A stretch of DNA of 64,000 nt from Capitulum mitella (GCA_030062745.1 CP099845.1:17834903-17898902), one strand, 5' to 3'. Numbered from the stretch's first letter, positions 1-12,350 are shown. The notes: a model not told the origin generated them from the sequence alone. Numbers and translations: made by a program.

Positions 1-2849
1 CGTTGCGGTGAATTTTGGAACTAATCGACTTCCCATTACGGCCTTTGGAGGACGCGCTCTGACGAGTATACAGTGTTTCGTTTACATCGCAACGGCGGAA
101 GAGTAAGAGGAGTTTTATCATTTGCGCAGTCCGACAAAAATGCGTTCGTGATTCATCCACCCGACCGCAATATTCAGCCAGCTCTTTGAACCAAAGTCCG
201 CATGATTTGGGCCCTTGTCTGACAATGTTGGCTGATTGCCTCCTACGTTCAGCATGAGGTACACGGCAGTGACGTGTGGACTGAACGACATCAGACGTTC
301 ATAAAAAGCACTGGTCACCGTGGTTGGGTGGCTGGATCTGGCGTCCCCCGTATTTCGTAAACGACACAATAAATCCGGGGCTGCGCACGGGATGTGGGGA
401 GGAACCACATGTGGCTGCATGCAGCACCATTTCGACTCAATGTGCTCTGTGATTTGGGGATTCCAAAGCAATGCCAGTTTTCCCGAAATCCAGCAGACCA
501 CGTTGGTCCCAGGACTTTAGGTAACTGCGGCTGAACACTTAGGGGTTCGTTTCTAAACCTCTTATACCGCGAATGGTGGGAATATTGCCGTAACCATCTG
601 GAGCAGGATTTCACCCCAACATAGCCAATAACCAGGGGGAAGAGCGTGATTGTTTTTGCGAGGCGAGCGTGCGTGGTGTGTGGTGCTTGCAGTCTTGAAG
701 TGCGCCTCGTGGCGTACGAAGACGCAGATGATTCGGCCTGACCTCTGAAGTACTGGAGCGCCAGTGGCGCTGTAAGTGGAAATACCCCGCAAGTAAGAAA
801 CAAAAACTGAGCAAACCCAAGTTTATCTGGTATAAGTGTCTGTTAGGGAATCATTTCAATCGCAAATTATCTACAAACCAATTTTTGTTCAGTCTTGAGA
901 GGGTTTGAGAAGCGCAGTATTCTCGAATGCATCTGAGTGAGTGAATGGTAAAATAACGTATAAACGTTCAGGGTTTCGCTGAACTCCTCTGTGTTATTAC
1001 AACAGAGCGTACAAAAGTTACTGCTTCACCAACTTCTTGTCGCACACACAAATGAAAACCACGGTCCAGGCAGCCAGATCAACAGCTCAGAACTGCGTGC
1101 TGGTAAAGACAGATTGTTTGATCTGCACGCGGAATGTCCCGAATGGCTGAAAGCGTGCTTGCGGTTCTAAGGTCCCTTTCCCCGACCAGAACGAAGCCAA
1201 CTTCCCAGAGCTGGCAGCCGGTTTGGATAAAGGCACGTCCCGTGCTGACTACAGATGCAGTTAATTCGGCCTTCCGGGTGACAGTCTTAATTAAGCCTGG
1301 GATTCCCCGGGCGCCAGGGACTCCCCTCACGCCATGCCAGCTCGACAGGGTTTCCCGCTTTCGAGCCGTGAATGCGCTTTGTGGCGGCCGACGATGACCA
1401 CACAATGGTATGCCACTAGCACGGCCAATGGGAGGGGAGAGGCGGCGAGATAGTCGTTTGCATAATAAAGGTAAGCGGAGAGTGGTTCACAGACGCCATC
1501 ACGGATCGATGCTCGACGGCAAAAGGCTTCCAATTGTCTCGGTAAAGCACCAATCGGCACGCTCTGTTCTACGGGACGTTCCGTGTTTCCGAAATGCGCG
1601 GTAGCCTTGAACGTAAAGAAGCAGCATCAGTAGGCACGTTGGAAGTAAAAGGCATCTGCTCACCGTGCGAAAAACGACACTGTTCGCCCAGCGGCCAGTG
1701 GCGATAGTCAGTGATCTGCTGATAAGTCAAAACCTGAAGCTGAAACTTGAGGTGTTCCCCTAGCAGGCAGCCCACGCCCAACGGACATCATAACCATCGC
1801 AATGGTCAGTGGCTTCAGTCAATGATCTGCTAAAAATGTGTAATGTGCCGGTCTCTGTGCCGCCTCCGCGTCGGCAGGCCGGGCATGGTAGGGCCCGTGA
1901 CGCCCGGCCGGTAGGCTGGCCCGCACAATGCCTGTGGCACTGCGTCCTCGTGTGGCGGCCAGTGGCAGCGGTGCGTGCTGGACTGCCGGCTAATATAGGT
2001 GTCCAGACTGAGCGGTCTCTACAAAAGGAGAACCCGAAAACGTACATTACTGCTGTCAAATACGATCTATTTCAGGGGCCGAATAGTCACCACGAATCAC
2101 AATGAACAAGCGGTTTGTTTTGGATCTCTGAAAATCTCTAGCATTCACAGGGTGCAATGTCCGAAATAAAACAGGTTTTTACTTGGCGTAAAACATGCCT
2201 CCACCACTGGATTCTGCGCATTCGAATTCGCTGGGAAAGAGCTACCGACTTGGCACTGACTGGCATATTTCTCAGGCACGAGGTGCGGGAGGATTCCCAC
2301 CTCCGACTACCTATCTCGAGAGCTAACGGTCCGATTTCGTGTTTTCAAACGGCACGGCAATTGATAGCCCGTCAACCGGACGCTCTTGGTTTTCCCCATA
2401 TGTTGGCGTCAGGCTTACCGATGACGTCACAAGCCAGGTCATATCCTTAAAAGCGCGTTATTTTCTGGCAGCTCCAGAAACTGATTTACAGGACAAGAAT
2501 GGTTATAACTGATTATAAGTAGCATGAGGCAAAGTCATTTTGCATGACGAGCAATATTTTTGCAATCGTTAATCCGATCTCTACACCTAGATCACGAAGT
2601 CAAATAAGGTGACGATCGATCTTTGACTTTTTTACACGCTTCCGGAGAAGACTTTCACGAGACGCTAAAAAGGAAATGGTTAGTCGATTACTTGAACACC
2701 AAAGAGAAATTCGTACTTGCATTTGTTGCATCAGTCCATTTGCATTTGTTGCCTCGAGTTACGAAGCCAATTATGTGAATCTCACTAAATGAAGAAAACA
2801 GCAGTTTTGGAATCGTGCGCGTTGGAGACAAAATGAAGGTCTTCATAGA
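1..2849. other. Region without recognisable genes
   Basis: I see no supported gene, RNA or repeat here. Open frames on both strands are short, overlap one another and lack signal peptides, domain motifs, biased third codon positions or convincing splice sites. A locally GC-richer patch lies near 1860-1990. It may simply be unique intergenic sequence. Confidence 0.5.
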
Positions 2850-4064
2850 TTAATCCTATTCCCGGCAGGGGGGTGAATCCGCCCCCCTCGGGGTTTTTTG
2901 CTTGCCAATGCCAGGATTTTTAATGCAGCTTCACGAAACGTGGCCACTTTTCCTAGTTATTCTTTCTACGCGTTGTGACAAAATTTCACAATTCTACTTT
3001 GCTCAGGAATGGAGCCAGGCAACGTTTTTGGGAGGCACCTCAAGCCATTTTTGGACATGTTCAGGGTAAAAGGAAAATGTCTGCCAAAAACAGAGTTTTT
3101 AAGATAGAACTTAAAATTTTATATGGATGTGTAGCTAAATAGCTGGGCAATGTGTAAACAAAATTTTGTTTATCTGAGATCACTTTACAAGGTCAGGTCA
3201 AGGTCAAGTCAAAACTTTTTTTTTTTTGCAATAATTTTGGCGCCATTTTTTTAAATGCCAAACACGGAATATATATGACGCAGAACGGGTGCCCTCTACT
3301 TGTGTACCAAGTTTCCGCTTGATATCAGGTCGGGTCACGGAGCTGTGACCTAAAATGTCAGTGCGCGTACCCTATATCGCAATAGCCATAAAATGAAATT
3401 TTTGAAATAGAGTGAATTGAAATGATTGCAAACGTTTACAGATAATATCAAATGCACACGAGATTATTCCAGGTGACTCCAAGGTCACTGGAGGTCATTT
3501 AAGGTCAAAGGTCACAAGTTGATCTGAAGAACGTGTGACCATGACAGTTCCCACTTTTTCATGTCCCTGGCACCGCCTATGCTAACATTATACAAACACT
3601 GTAATAGATTTGTACTTCTTTAGCATACCATGACTAGCAGAAGCCAAAAAAGTGCTCTTGCCCTTTTTTTGTTCATTCAGTTGTTAAAAAACTAACCCTC
3701 CTATTTTTGAAACCCTGTGAACGCCCATGAATTTTTTCAAACTTTCAGATTTGTGGATCCATGGTAAAAGCCCTATCCATAATCTCTCGATTCATGCCAG
3801 TTTCATTGATATCGGTCAAAAAACAACGGAGTTATAAGAAGTCCAAAAGTAGCCCCCCCATGTTAGACATTTTGCTCCCCTGCATCCATAAATTTCGAAA
3901 TTTTGAAAATATCTTTTTATAAAATGTAGTTCACGTCACGGCAAATTGATTGCCGTTTGTTGCGATGAAATTGGACGAGTAGTTCTCGAGATCTCAGGGG
4001 GGGGGGAATCCGCCCCCCTGCCCGCAATCGACCATATCGTCTAGCCCTCCGGGAATAGGGTTAA
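2850..4064 (+). mobile_element. Family 1 piggyBac-like non-autonomous element, copy 1
   Basis: This is a 1,215 bp element bounded by TTAA on both sides (2850-2853 and 4061-4064). The left end reads TTAATCCTATTCCCGGCAGG and runs straight into a G-run/C-run hairpin. The right end carries the inverted terminal repeat CCGGGAATAGGG, preceded by a ~23 bp spacer and a second copy of the hairpin block. There is no open reading frame, so it must depend on a transposase from elsewhere. TTAA targets and ends starting CCC are known piggyBac traits; membership is inferred from these. It contains AGGTCA half-sites, including a perfect direct repeat with one-base spacing at 3502-3514 and TCAAGGTCA at 3198-3206. 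Confidence 0.88.
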
Positions 4065-4189
4065 ATAAAGTCGAAAATGGTCTTTGTCGGTGCTGGGGCT
4101 TTTGCCACGATTATGGGAACAAACTGCTTTCTCTGTGTCACAGTTACTTCGGTTATACATGTAAAAGCTACGATGCGATGACAAATGCA

Positions 4190-4197
4190 TACAATGG

Positions 4198-4249
<52 letters not shown>

Positions 4250-4262
4250 GGCATATATGTAA
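4190..4262. repeat. (TA)n microsatellite
   Basis: An almost pure alternating TA tract is interrupted by a few C or G bases. A shorter related tract (TATATACATATATATATATA-like) lies at about 4818-4850. Short frames read through it encode only Ile/Tyr runs and are not genes. Confidence 0.9.
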
Positions 4263-5080
4263 CAATATATTGCACATGTTTAACAAAACATGTCTTAATG
4301 AGAAGATAAGGCCAAAGCACACTACGATATATATATCAATACTAGGATTTAACTTGAAAGTGGCCTGGTGCCGAAAGGAGGCGTCACCGGTTAACAGATA
4401 TTTTGCAGTAACGTGTACAGCCCAGTTTCTCCTGGCAAAAACAAAGCTATTTCTATAAGCATGTCCTCACTGCATGTAGATAAGCGGCACTCTGGCGGCC
4501 TCTGGTCAGCCGAGACATGCATTCCTCTCCGACCACAGGCCCGGAGAAGCATAAACAAAGCCCTCTCCGTCTGGGATCGCATGACAGGGCTAATCTGACT
4601 ACTGCTGGTGTGGGTTTCCCCGCCTGTTCGTCTTCCCTTCGACCGAGTCTTTTTGGCCACCAAGAATCCAGGCTTCTGCAACACGTGATCGATAACACCC
4701 AGACAACGGCTCAGATTTTCGGCGCTTGCGTAACGCTATGGCATCAGCTGTCATCAGGAACGCGGGAAAATTAATGGAGATGGATGGATGAGTGCTATCG
4801 ATGGCTATCGATACCACTCATATATACATATATATATATACGTACATATACAACCGTACATGTAAGCCCTCCAAAGCGATGATATCGGTTCATCATGCAC
4901 GAGCCAATCGCTGACTCGACCACGGCTTTAAATTGCCCTGGAATGTTTCCGTGACTGATCACAACGTTAACTCGGCTCGGGGTCACAGAGTGCATATGTT
5001 GTGTCAATGCCCGCGCCGGCCGCCATATTGCAGGCCATTTATAACTTGAGGCAAGTGAACCTCAGTGACGCATTCCCACA
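4263..5080. other. Region without recognisable genes
   Basis: This stretch between the microsatellite and the minisatellite zone holds only short chance frames and the small AT tract near 4818-4850. I see no conserved motif, RNA gene or element end. Confidence 0.4.
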
Positions 5081-5289
5081 GTGACTTCATCAGAGGCGCG
5101 CCAAGGGGTGGGGTTGGTGCTGAGAAGGCTGGAGCTCCTCCCTGAGCTCAGAGGAGCCCCCTCCTACCCAAATCCGGTGCCCCTCTGTGCGCAGTGCGGA
5201 GGGGCCCCTGCTTTGGACTGGATGGTGCCCCTCCGCGCGTTGCACGGAGGGATTTCCCCACTGCTCTGCCTTGGGGCTCCATGTGCAAA

Positions 5290-6130
5290 GGAAGGGGCAA
5301 CATTAATAGGAGCCCTCTCTACAAAGGGGCTATTTTCCAGTCAAGGCTACTTTACTAGCTAAGGGGTTCTGCTGTTCAGTGAAGGAGGCGCTTCTCGCCT
5401 CCAAAGAGGGCCAGTGCCGGCTTGCAGAGGGTCCCTGCCGTAAAGCGTCCTTTGCCGCTCTGCAAATGGCCTCCTGCGGACCTGTAGAATGGCTCTATGA
5501 AGAGACCTCATGCCAGCTAGTGAAAGGTCCCTGCTGGCCCACAGAGGGGCCCTGCTGGCCTGTAAAAAGTCCGTCTATGGACACGTAGATGGACTCCTGC
5601 TGCCCTCTAAAGGGCCCCTTGCTGCTGGCCCTACAGACCACGGGACGCCCCGTTGGCCTGCTGACTTGTAAAGAGGTCCTCTGTTGACCTGTAATGAAAC
5701 CTTCTGCCGCCCTGGAGAAAGGCTCCTGCGGACTCGTGGAGATGACCCTGTAAAGAGCCCCCAAAAGCCGACCCCTAAATGGATTCTGCATGGCTGTAAA
5801 GGAATCGTTCTACATACCAACTTGTAAAAGAGCCCAAGGCGTCCTGCAGAGTGATTTCCACCAGGCATTACAGCGTCCATGCCTTCCTAAAGGGCATCAG
5901 TGGTCTCCACCTGGCAATACAGGGTCATACATGTCTTCCTAAAGGGCATGCGCTGGTTTGAAAATAGCACGGCCCCTTTAACAAGTCAAAGTGTTCTTTC
6001 TGCAACGAAGGGGCCGTTGCTGATCTGTAAGGAGGATCACTGCTGGTCCATATGGGACCCGTGCTAAGCTGTGAAGGAAGCCTCTGTGGACCTGTGAACA
6101 GCAAGAAACCGCTATAGAGGCCATCATATC
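5290..6130. repeat. Degenerate ~21-23 bp minisatellite, array 1
   Basis: A loose unit built around CCTGTAAAGAGGCCCTGCTGG recurs many times at roughly 21-26 bp spacing, for example around 5461-5640 (CCTGCGGACCTGTAGA, CCCTGCTGGCCCACAGA, CCCTGCTGGCCTGTAAA). Units are strongly diverged and spacing drifts, so this is an old array. Frames of up to about 100 codons cross it on both strands, but they are periodic by-products and show no coding signature. Confidence 0.65.
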
Positions 6131-6505
6131 CGATAACGTTTAGCACCGTGTGGAATTCTATAACAAACCGAAACTGGTGTCCATAAATGCACTTGAGAAT
6201 TTTTGAACAATTTTGATTTAATTTCTCTCTTCCGTCAGACGCATTTTTTGCCTTTGCGCTCTTTGATGTATGTGGTGCGAATCAGGCCCTCGCTGATCTA
6301 CAAGGGCGGTCTGAGCTGAAAAGGAGGCTTCCGTGTACTTGTAAGTAACATGAACCTGTTTCGGAGGCCGTCGGATTCCACAGCATTTCATGCTATGTGA
6401 CATTCTAATAAAATTAAAATTGATGTCCATGAATACAGAGCGAACAGTTTGATTTAATGACTCGTTCCTGTGGGACGCGTTTCTTGTCTGTTTTTTCTTT
6501 CTGCG
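6010..6505. repeat. Diverged ~247 bp tandem duplication
   Basis: Two similar blocks start at about 6119 (AGGCCATC) and 6366 (AGGCCGTC). Each runs through a 'TGTGACATTCTA/TGTGGAATTCTA' segment, a 'GGTGTCCATAAATGCA/GATGTCCATGAATACA' segment, 'TTTGATTTAAT' and a 'GACGC(A/G)TTT' segment in the same order. This is an imperfect tandem duplication that begins within the end of minisatellite array 1. Confidence 0.6.
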
Positions 6506-6524
6506 CTTTTCTTGTATGTGCGTG

Positions 6525-6575
6525 TGCGTATGAGTGCGTGTGTGCGCGCGCGTGTGTGTGTGCGTATGTGTGTGC
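6525..6575. repeat. GT-rich simple repeat
   Basis: This is a run of alternating GT/GC (for example GTGTGCGCGCGCGTGTGTGTG-like) with potential to form Z-DNA. It is non-coding. Confidence 0.8.
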
Positions 6576-7640
6576 CATTGAGGATGAAAGCATAATGTGC
6601 TAGAACAAACCAGCTTCTTCTCGTTTTCTCAACATTTCTGATCAGACGGGGTGTGAAGAGGTATAGGACTATAAATCACGCTTCCATGGTTTGTCATGCA
6701 TAATGCAATATTAGCTCCAGAAACATCTACTGAAAATTACAACGATTTGAACATTCTTAATCGTCAGACAAAAAATATGGTCCACAGCAAAACGTTAAAT
6801 CGTCGCTTTCAGAACCACCATTCAGTGCGCACGCAAAAGGCATAAATGATCTCGCACTGAGAGGAAAAACAGGGCTCATGCAGGAAAAGTGTCGCACATT
6901 ATGTACATGAAATACATGAAATTGTCGCTGACCCCTGAAATCGGAGGACGCTCGGCCGAAGGCCTAACCCTCCCCCCTCCCGATGGGAGGATCCTGGGTG
7001 CGCCGCTGGACTTGATCAAACCAATGCCGGGCCGTCGACCTTGCTAGTATGTTATAACTGTCCAGTGCGTTACGATAGTGAGGCCTCCGCGAGGACTTTG
7101 AGCACGTGTGCCGCTTTGCTGCAGACCAATATAATGATACGGACGTTCTTTGATTTCGAGCTGAACCGGGACAAGCGAGACCGAGGTGCAAACGATTATC
7201 ACTTTACCGATATTATCGCTGTATAATGATCGTCGTTCGTGGCTTCGCGAGCCACGAAAGCGTGAATTGACTACGATCAACTACCGCTTCATGACACATC
7301 TGTCGCTGGGTTGTGCGATGATCGACAAACACACCGTCATGACAGCAACGGTGCCGTCTTTTATTATGTAATGCAATCATTGTATCGTGGCTCTGCACGG
7401 GTGACCCCGGCGGGGACGGCGTATGGGTACACCCGACTGAGGCGACCCCACGCCGCCGACTGGGGGGGGGGGCTTTTCACTCTTCTCATCGCCTCGTACT
7501 GCTGTCAAACGCAATGTACAATGCCACTTTCATCACTTGCAAAGGACTGAAAACCCCAAGAGATGCTGAACGCTTTGACATGGCGCGTAATTGACTGGCT
7601 ATCTGAGCCTGCCAAATGCCTCGTATGACGGTCAACGCGT
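6576..7640. other. Region without recognisable genes
   Basis: Only short overlapping frames are present. Nothing resembling a gene, RNA or transposon end was identified. Confidence 0.4.
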
Positions 7641-7649
7641 TCTGCGGAG

Positions 7650-8110
7650 CGCACCAGGATCGGAATACGCCGCGTCGCGCCGGCACCCCCCCCCCCCGCT
7701 CCCCGCACGTCGGCCTGTAATCCGTCACGCGCTCGTCGCGCTAAGCCGGCGGTACGTGGCCGCGCGCCCGCGCCAGTGCCATTCGCCGCACGGTCGGCGT
7801 TGGCTCGCGGGTCGGCCCTCAGACGTAGAAACCCGGCCCGCGGCTGGCGGCGGGAAGACCGCCATGCCGCTGGCTGACGGGCCGGCGGCGGCGCGTTCCC
7901 ACCGACAACGGTCTCCGGCGTGGGCGGCACGTCCGGGAGGCCGGGCCCGGCTCCGTTACGGTGCGGCAGTTTGGGTGACGCGCCGGAATGGCCGCGGACT
8001 CGCCACGCAGCTGGAGCGGAGCGTGGGCGCCGGAACAGGCGCAGGCTGGTGGGCCGCCGTGGTTCGTGGGCTGCGCATCACTCATTTTCGCCGACCTGAA
8101 CTCGAGCGGT
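7650..8110. promoter_or_regulatory. GC-rich, CpG-dense island of unknown role
   Basis: CG dinucleotides are dense here compared with the flanks, and long frames are open on both strands (195 codons on +, 141 and 104 codons on -). That is what GC-rich DNA does by chance. I see no signal peptide, domain or convincing splice pair. In this window the two supported genes sit in similarly GC-rich islands, so this may mark an unmethylated promoter or a missed exon. That is inference. Confidence 0.3.
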
Positions 8111-9059
8111 TGGCAGAGGCGGCTAAAGGGCACTACATGACGTCAAGGCTGGTGACATCGGCCCTCCGGCGCAATTAAACAGGGGTTTCCACGACGAGGC
8201 GACAGGAGAGTGGCGTGGGTGTAAATATGCCTGACGTTCTGATGCAAGCCACGTTCCCAAGCGCGACCTCCTTGCTCACTGACGCAGACTCATGCAACGC
8301 TCAGAGGCCGTGCGTCGTAATCTACACTGGCGTGGCATTTATCTGTGCAGTCTCTGACTGACTGCTTGCTGAGGAAGGTGTAGTAGAAAGCACAAGTGAG
8401 TGTTTTACGTATTTCGGGCCTCTTTTATCGCGTTGTGCAACGTTTTTCGCTTAACGATAGCGCACTACTGCACGCATTGGTCGCACCAAACTTAATACCA
8501 TTTTGTGAGCAGTTTTCCACGAAATTCGCCTGTCCCTTCCCCTTTATTTTTCCGAAAACTTGGCTTTGAAATTCCAAATTAGCTAGAAAATATGCAGGTT
8601 TTATTTTTTCGCATCAGTCCCTGCGACGTTGCACGAACAATATCGCCACGACATAGATTTTTGCAGAAGTCTACGAGTATTTTGGTCTAGAGGGATATTT
8701 TACCTGCTGATGAAATGACAGTAAATTATTACGTTTCGTTAATACATTTTATTTGAAAGCACATAACGTTGTTGGAAATGGTTCTCGAGGAATCAGTCCC
8801 GGAACAGACTCATTTCATTTCGCGTCGGGATCGAATCAGTTTTGGAGACCGCTTGCGATGAAAATCAGAATCGATTCAGCAAGCCATAAGTCGGATTCGG
8901 AATTTATTCCCCCAAGTGGAATCAAGGACAAGTTTAGTGGGGAGGGGGGGGGCAACGAGGTCTCGTTACAAACGTTAACCTTACCTGCTCCATAGTTGAG
9001 GACAGCGTATCACACCGTACCCCGCAGCGAAACCTAAAAATCCATGCAAAAACCAGTAC
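8111..9059. other. Region without recognisable genes
   Basis: AT-richer sequence without a supported gene, RNA or element boundary. Confidence 0.4.
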
Positions 9060-11010
9060 CTAATCCAGGATTTACTCGGGGGGGGGGGGAGGAGCGAATG
9101 ATCAGCGCGGGCCACCTTTCCGTCCGCCCCTCCTTTTTTGCTCTGCAAACTGAGAAAAGTTGATCTGCTCGAGTCTATAGAGAAATATTTCGCGTAATTT
9201 TGCTTTTTTAATTACATAAAGTGACCGAAAAAATCCAAGCGCATCACCTTGTCCGAGAAAAAAAATCGTTTTGTTCCCGTACACAGTGGCCGAAACATGA
9301 CAAAACATAGCGGGATTTTCTCTCTCTCTTCATCTTTGTTTGAAATGTCGTGTCCGTATCTGGTCCAGGAGCCTCTCTGTCTCTCATCGTTGCTGGAGAC
9401 TGTTCTGTCAGATAAGGTTAAGTTTTCTCGTGCACTTACAAGGGCACTTTTGGTGGTCTCGGGCCGTCTGCCGTGTCAGGGCCCTGTAGTGGTCTCAGTT
9501 TTCTTTTGAAGTTTCACTTGTCCTCGGGACATCTCAGACGCTTCTTTGGCAGTTTCAAGAGCACCTTGAACAGTTTCAGGGACCCATCTGGCAGTCTCAG
9601 GGACGTTTAACCCTATTCCCGGAGGGCTAGACGGTATGGTCGATTCCCGACAGGGGGGGGGCGGATTCGCCCCCCCCCGAGATCTCGAGAACTACTCGTC
9701 CGATTTCATCGCAACAAACGGAAATCGATTTGCCATGATGTGAACTACATTTTTATAGAAAGAAATTTTCAAAATTTTGAAATGTGTGGGTACAGGGGGC
9801 AAAAATGTTAAAATCAGGGGTATTTTTGGACTTCTTATAATTCCATTGTTTATTGACCGATTTCAATGAAACTGGCATGAATCGAGAGATTATGGATAGG
9901 GCTTTTACCATGGGTACACAAATCTGAAATTTTCAGAAAATTCATCGGCGTTCACAGGGTTTCAAAAATAGGAGGATTAGTTTTCTAACAACTGAGTGAA
10001 CAAATGAGGCAAAAACACTTTTTTGGCTTCTGCTAGTCGTGTTGTGCTAGAGAATTACAAATCGCATTACAATGTTTGTATAATGTTAGCATAGGCGGCG
10101 CCAGGAACATGAAAAAAGGGGGAACTGTCATGGTCACACGTTCTTGAGATCAACCTGTGACCTTTGACCTTAAATGACCTCCAGTGACCTTGGGGTCACA
10201 TGTAATGATCTCGTATGCATTTAATATTATCTATAAACGATTTCAATCATTTGAATTCACTCTATTTTGAAAAATTTCACTTTATGGCTATTGCGATGTA
10301 GGGTACGCGCACTGACATTTTAGGTCATAGCTCCGTGACCCAACCTGATATCAAATTGAAACGTGATACGCAAGTAGAGGGCACCGTTCTACGTCATACA
10401 TATTCCGGATTTGGCATTTGAAAAAACGGCAAATCTCAAATTATTGCAAAAAAAATAAAAAAAATTGATTTTGACCTTGACCTGACCTTGTAAGGTGATC
10501 TCAGATGAACGGCATTACATCTGCACATTGCCCAGCTATTTATCTATACATCCATGTAAAGTTTAGGTTCTATCTTAAAAAACTCTGTTTTTGGCAGGCA
10601 TTTCCCTTTTACCCTGAACATGGCCAAAAATGGCCTGAGGTGCCTCCGAAAAACGTTGCCTGGCTCCGCCCCTGATAAAAAAAAAATTGAAATTTTGTCA
10701 CGGAGTGTAGAAAAAATGGCTAAGAAAAGTCACCAAGTTTCGTGAAGCTGCGTTAAAAATCCTGGCATTGGCAAGCAAAAAACCCGAGGGGGGCGGATTC
10801 AGCCCCACCCCTGCCGGGAATAAAGTTAAGCCATCTCGGTTTCCCTCCTGTCGCCCTAAGATATTTTTGCCAGCTAAGAAGCCACTCAGGCAATAACACG
10901 GCCCTCCATAAGTCTCTGTCTTGACGGAGACGCCTCTGGCAATCCTTTAGGTCCTTTGGTTGTTGCAGGAAATGTCTAGACGTATCAAGGTTTAGTAGTT
11001 TTAGGAGCAC
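9060..11010 (+). repeat. Segmental repeat copy A, split by a transposon
   Basis: Sequence at 9060-9606 and 10830-11010 matches 12460-13165 block by block. Shared landmarks in order are ATCCAGGATTT, GCGAATGATCAGCGCGGG, AATTTTGCTTTT, the CTTTTGGTGGTCTCGGGCCG segment, the cagtttcag repeats and GACGCCTCTGG/GGCGCCTCTGG. A family 1 element (9607-10829) interrupts this copy and is absent from the other. The start resembles transposon ends of the GGCGGATCCAGGATTT type common in invertebrates. Confidence 0.75.
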
Positions 11011-11700
11011 GTTTGGTCAACTCGGGGGCCCCTATTACTGAGACCGGTAGTTACCGGTCTCAAATGTCCATCTTTAGCAGAAGCGCCTCTTGTCTCATCT
11101 GGGGAACATTTCTGCCATCGCGAGGTCCCTCTGGCAGTGGCAAAAGACGTTTTTGGCGTTTTTAAGGCCCCTGTGCAGTGGCATGGGCCCTCTGAACGTT
11201 TCCGGTGGTCCCCATGACTGTATCAGAGGTCTTCCTGTGTAACATGGGATGTATCTGTCAATTTCAGGGCCCCCCTTAACCGCATCAGGGGTCTTCGTTG
11301 GCTTCGGGACCTCACTGGCAGTATCAAGGGGACATTTTCCGTGCCAGGAGCTCGCCAAACATAATCAGGGGCTCTTTGGCCGCCCAAGGCCCCCATACCG
11401 TCCAAGATGCCCTCTTATCGTCTTTTGCCTGGCAGGGGCCCTCCAACCTTTTGTGCGGTCTCAGGGGTCATCAGCTTTCTAGAGGCCCATCTTGCCGTCT
11501 CAGGACCCACCTGACCTTTCCGGGGCCCCCTGACAGCATCAAGAACCCCTCAGGTTTTCAAAAAGACCAGTGTAGCTCGTTTGGGGTCCCCGCGAGGTTG
11601 AGAAGGCCGCCAATTAATCTCCGTTCAGGGGGTCCTTCTGGATGAACAGGGTCTCCTTATGCCGTGCTAGGTACCCTCTAAAGTTTCTGTCGTCTCAGAT
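9420..11700. repeat. Degenerate ~20-21 bp minisatellite, array 2 (element 9607-10829 excluded)
   Basis: Outside the inserted element, a loose unit of about 20-21 bp repeats: CAGTTTCAGGGACCCATCTGG and relatives, with steps of exactly 21 bp at about 9551-9615 and roughly 20-21 bp through 11040-11700 (for example CGTCTCAGGACCCACCTGAC followed by CTTTCCGGGGCCCCCTGACA). Frames crossing it, such as 115 codons at 11298-11645, look repetitive and unconvincing as genes. The related array continues at 12830-13130. Confidence 0.6.
9607..10829 (-). mobile_element. Family 1 piggyBac-like element, copy 2, with empty-site paralogue
   Basis: This 1,223 bp copy is in reverse orientation, with TTAA at 9607-9610 and 10826-10829. 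The spacer-type end (CCCTATTCCCGG, then about 23 bp, then a second CCCG block and GC hairpin) comes first. It sits inside segmental repeat A. The paralogous sequence at 12981-12998 reads GACGC-TCAA-GTCATCTCGG where this copy reads GACGT-TTAA-element-TTAA-GCCATCTCGG. That shows insertion with duplication of a 4 bp TTAA-like target. A perfect TGACCT-T-TGACCT lies at 10158-10170. Confidence 0.92.
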
Positions 11701-11819
11701 CAATCAGTCAGGCGATCGCCCCATTACCCATCATGGAACCGCCCCCGCAATAAACCAATACCGTACAGACAGAACAGCCTATGCCGTTTTTTAAACTGTC
11801 AACGTTGATGCAGACCGAC

Positions 11820-12350
11820 TCGGCCGGATACGCAGATCCGACCACGTGCATCTGCGGTAGCCTCGCGGCCGACCGCAGGAATTTCAGCCCGAGCCGCCCT
11901 CTTAGCTTGCGCGAACCGTCTGCAGGACGGCAGCGTCGTTAGTCGTGACCTGCGCAGCACTGTTGAATGTTTCTGGTGACGCCGCGGCAGCCGGCGGCAT
12001 GGACCACTGCACTCCGCATCCACAGCCCCAACGTCAACCACACGCCCCTTCCCGATAGGTCACATGATTGGACGTACCGCAGGGCGGCTGGCCTGAGAGT
12101 GGTGCCACTGTTCGCGGGGGGGGGGAGGGGGGGCAGAGGCCCATTACCCTCTCGTATTCCGGACATGTGTCCCCCCGCGAGGCGCCTCGACCTGGTCCTG
12201 CTGCGCCACGACCGTCGCCTCTTGGCCGCGGGTGGCGGGAGGCCAGAGCTCGCCGGTGGAAAGCGGCCGCGCCGACAGCCGGAGGCCGGGTTCGTGGCGG
12301 CCAAGGGTCCAGTGCAGCACAGAGTTTGCTCTCTGGGGTGACAGGGCTCG
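11820..12350. promoter_or_regulatory. GC-rich, CpG-dense island of unknown role
   Basis: GC-rich with long open frames on both strands (124-173 codons), none of which shows a signal peptide, family motif or a clear advantage over the opposite strand. It could be a promoter region or a decayed exon cluster. It is followed by a transposon-like border at 12378 (CAGGGGCGTAGCCAAGATTT). Confidence 0.3.

Noticed and set aside
315-803. 162-codon - strand frame
   Set aside because: No domain, no coding bias and overlapping frames of similar quality on both strands.
5495-5880. Two ~100-codon - strand frames in the minisatellite
   Set aside because: Their periodic Arg/Ser/Pro content comes from the repeat unit and the same region is open in other frames.
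5290-6130. A CRISPR array, because of spaced short repeats
   Set aside because: Repeats are degenerate, lack unique spacers of constant length, and the DNA is clearly eukaryotic.
7505-8178. Long frames in the GC island (195 codons +, 141 and 104 codons -)
   Set aside because: Both strands are equally open because of base composition; no signal peptide, domain or splice pair favours one.
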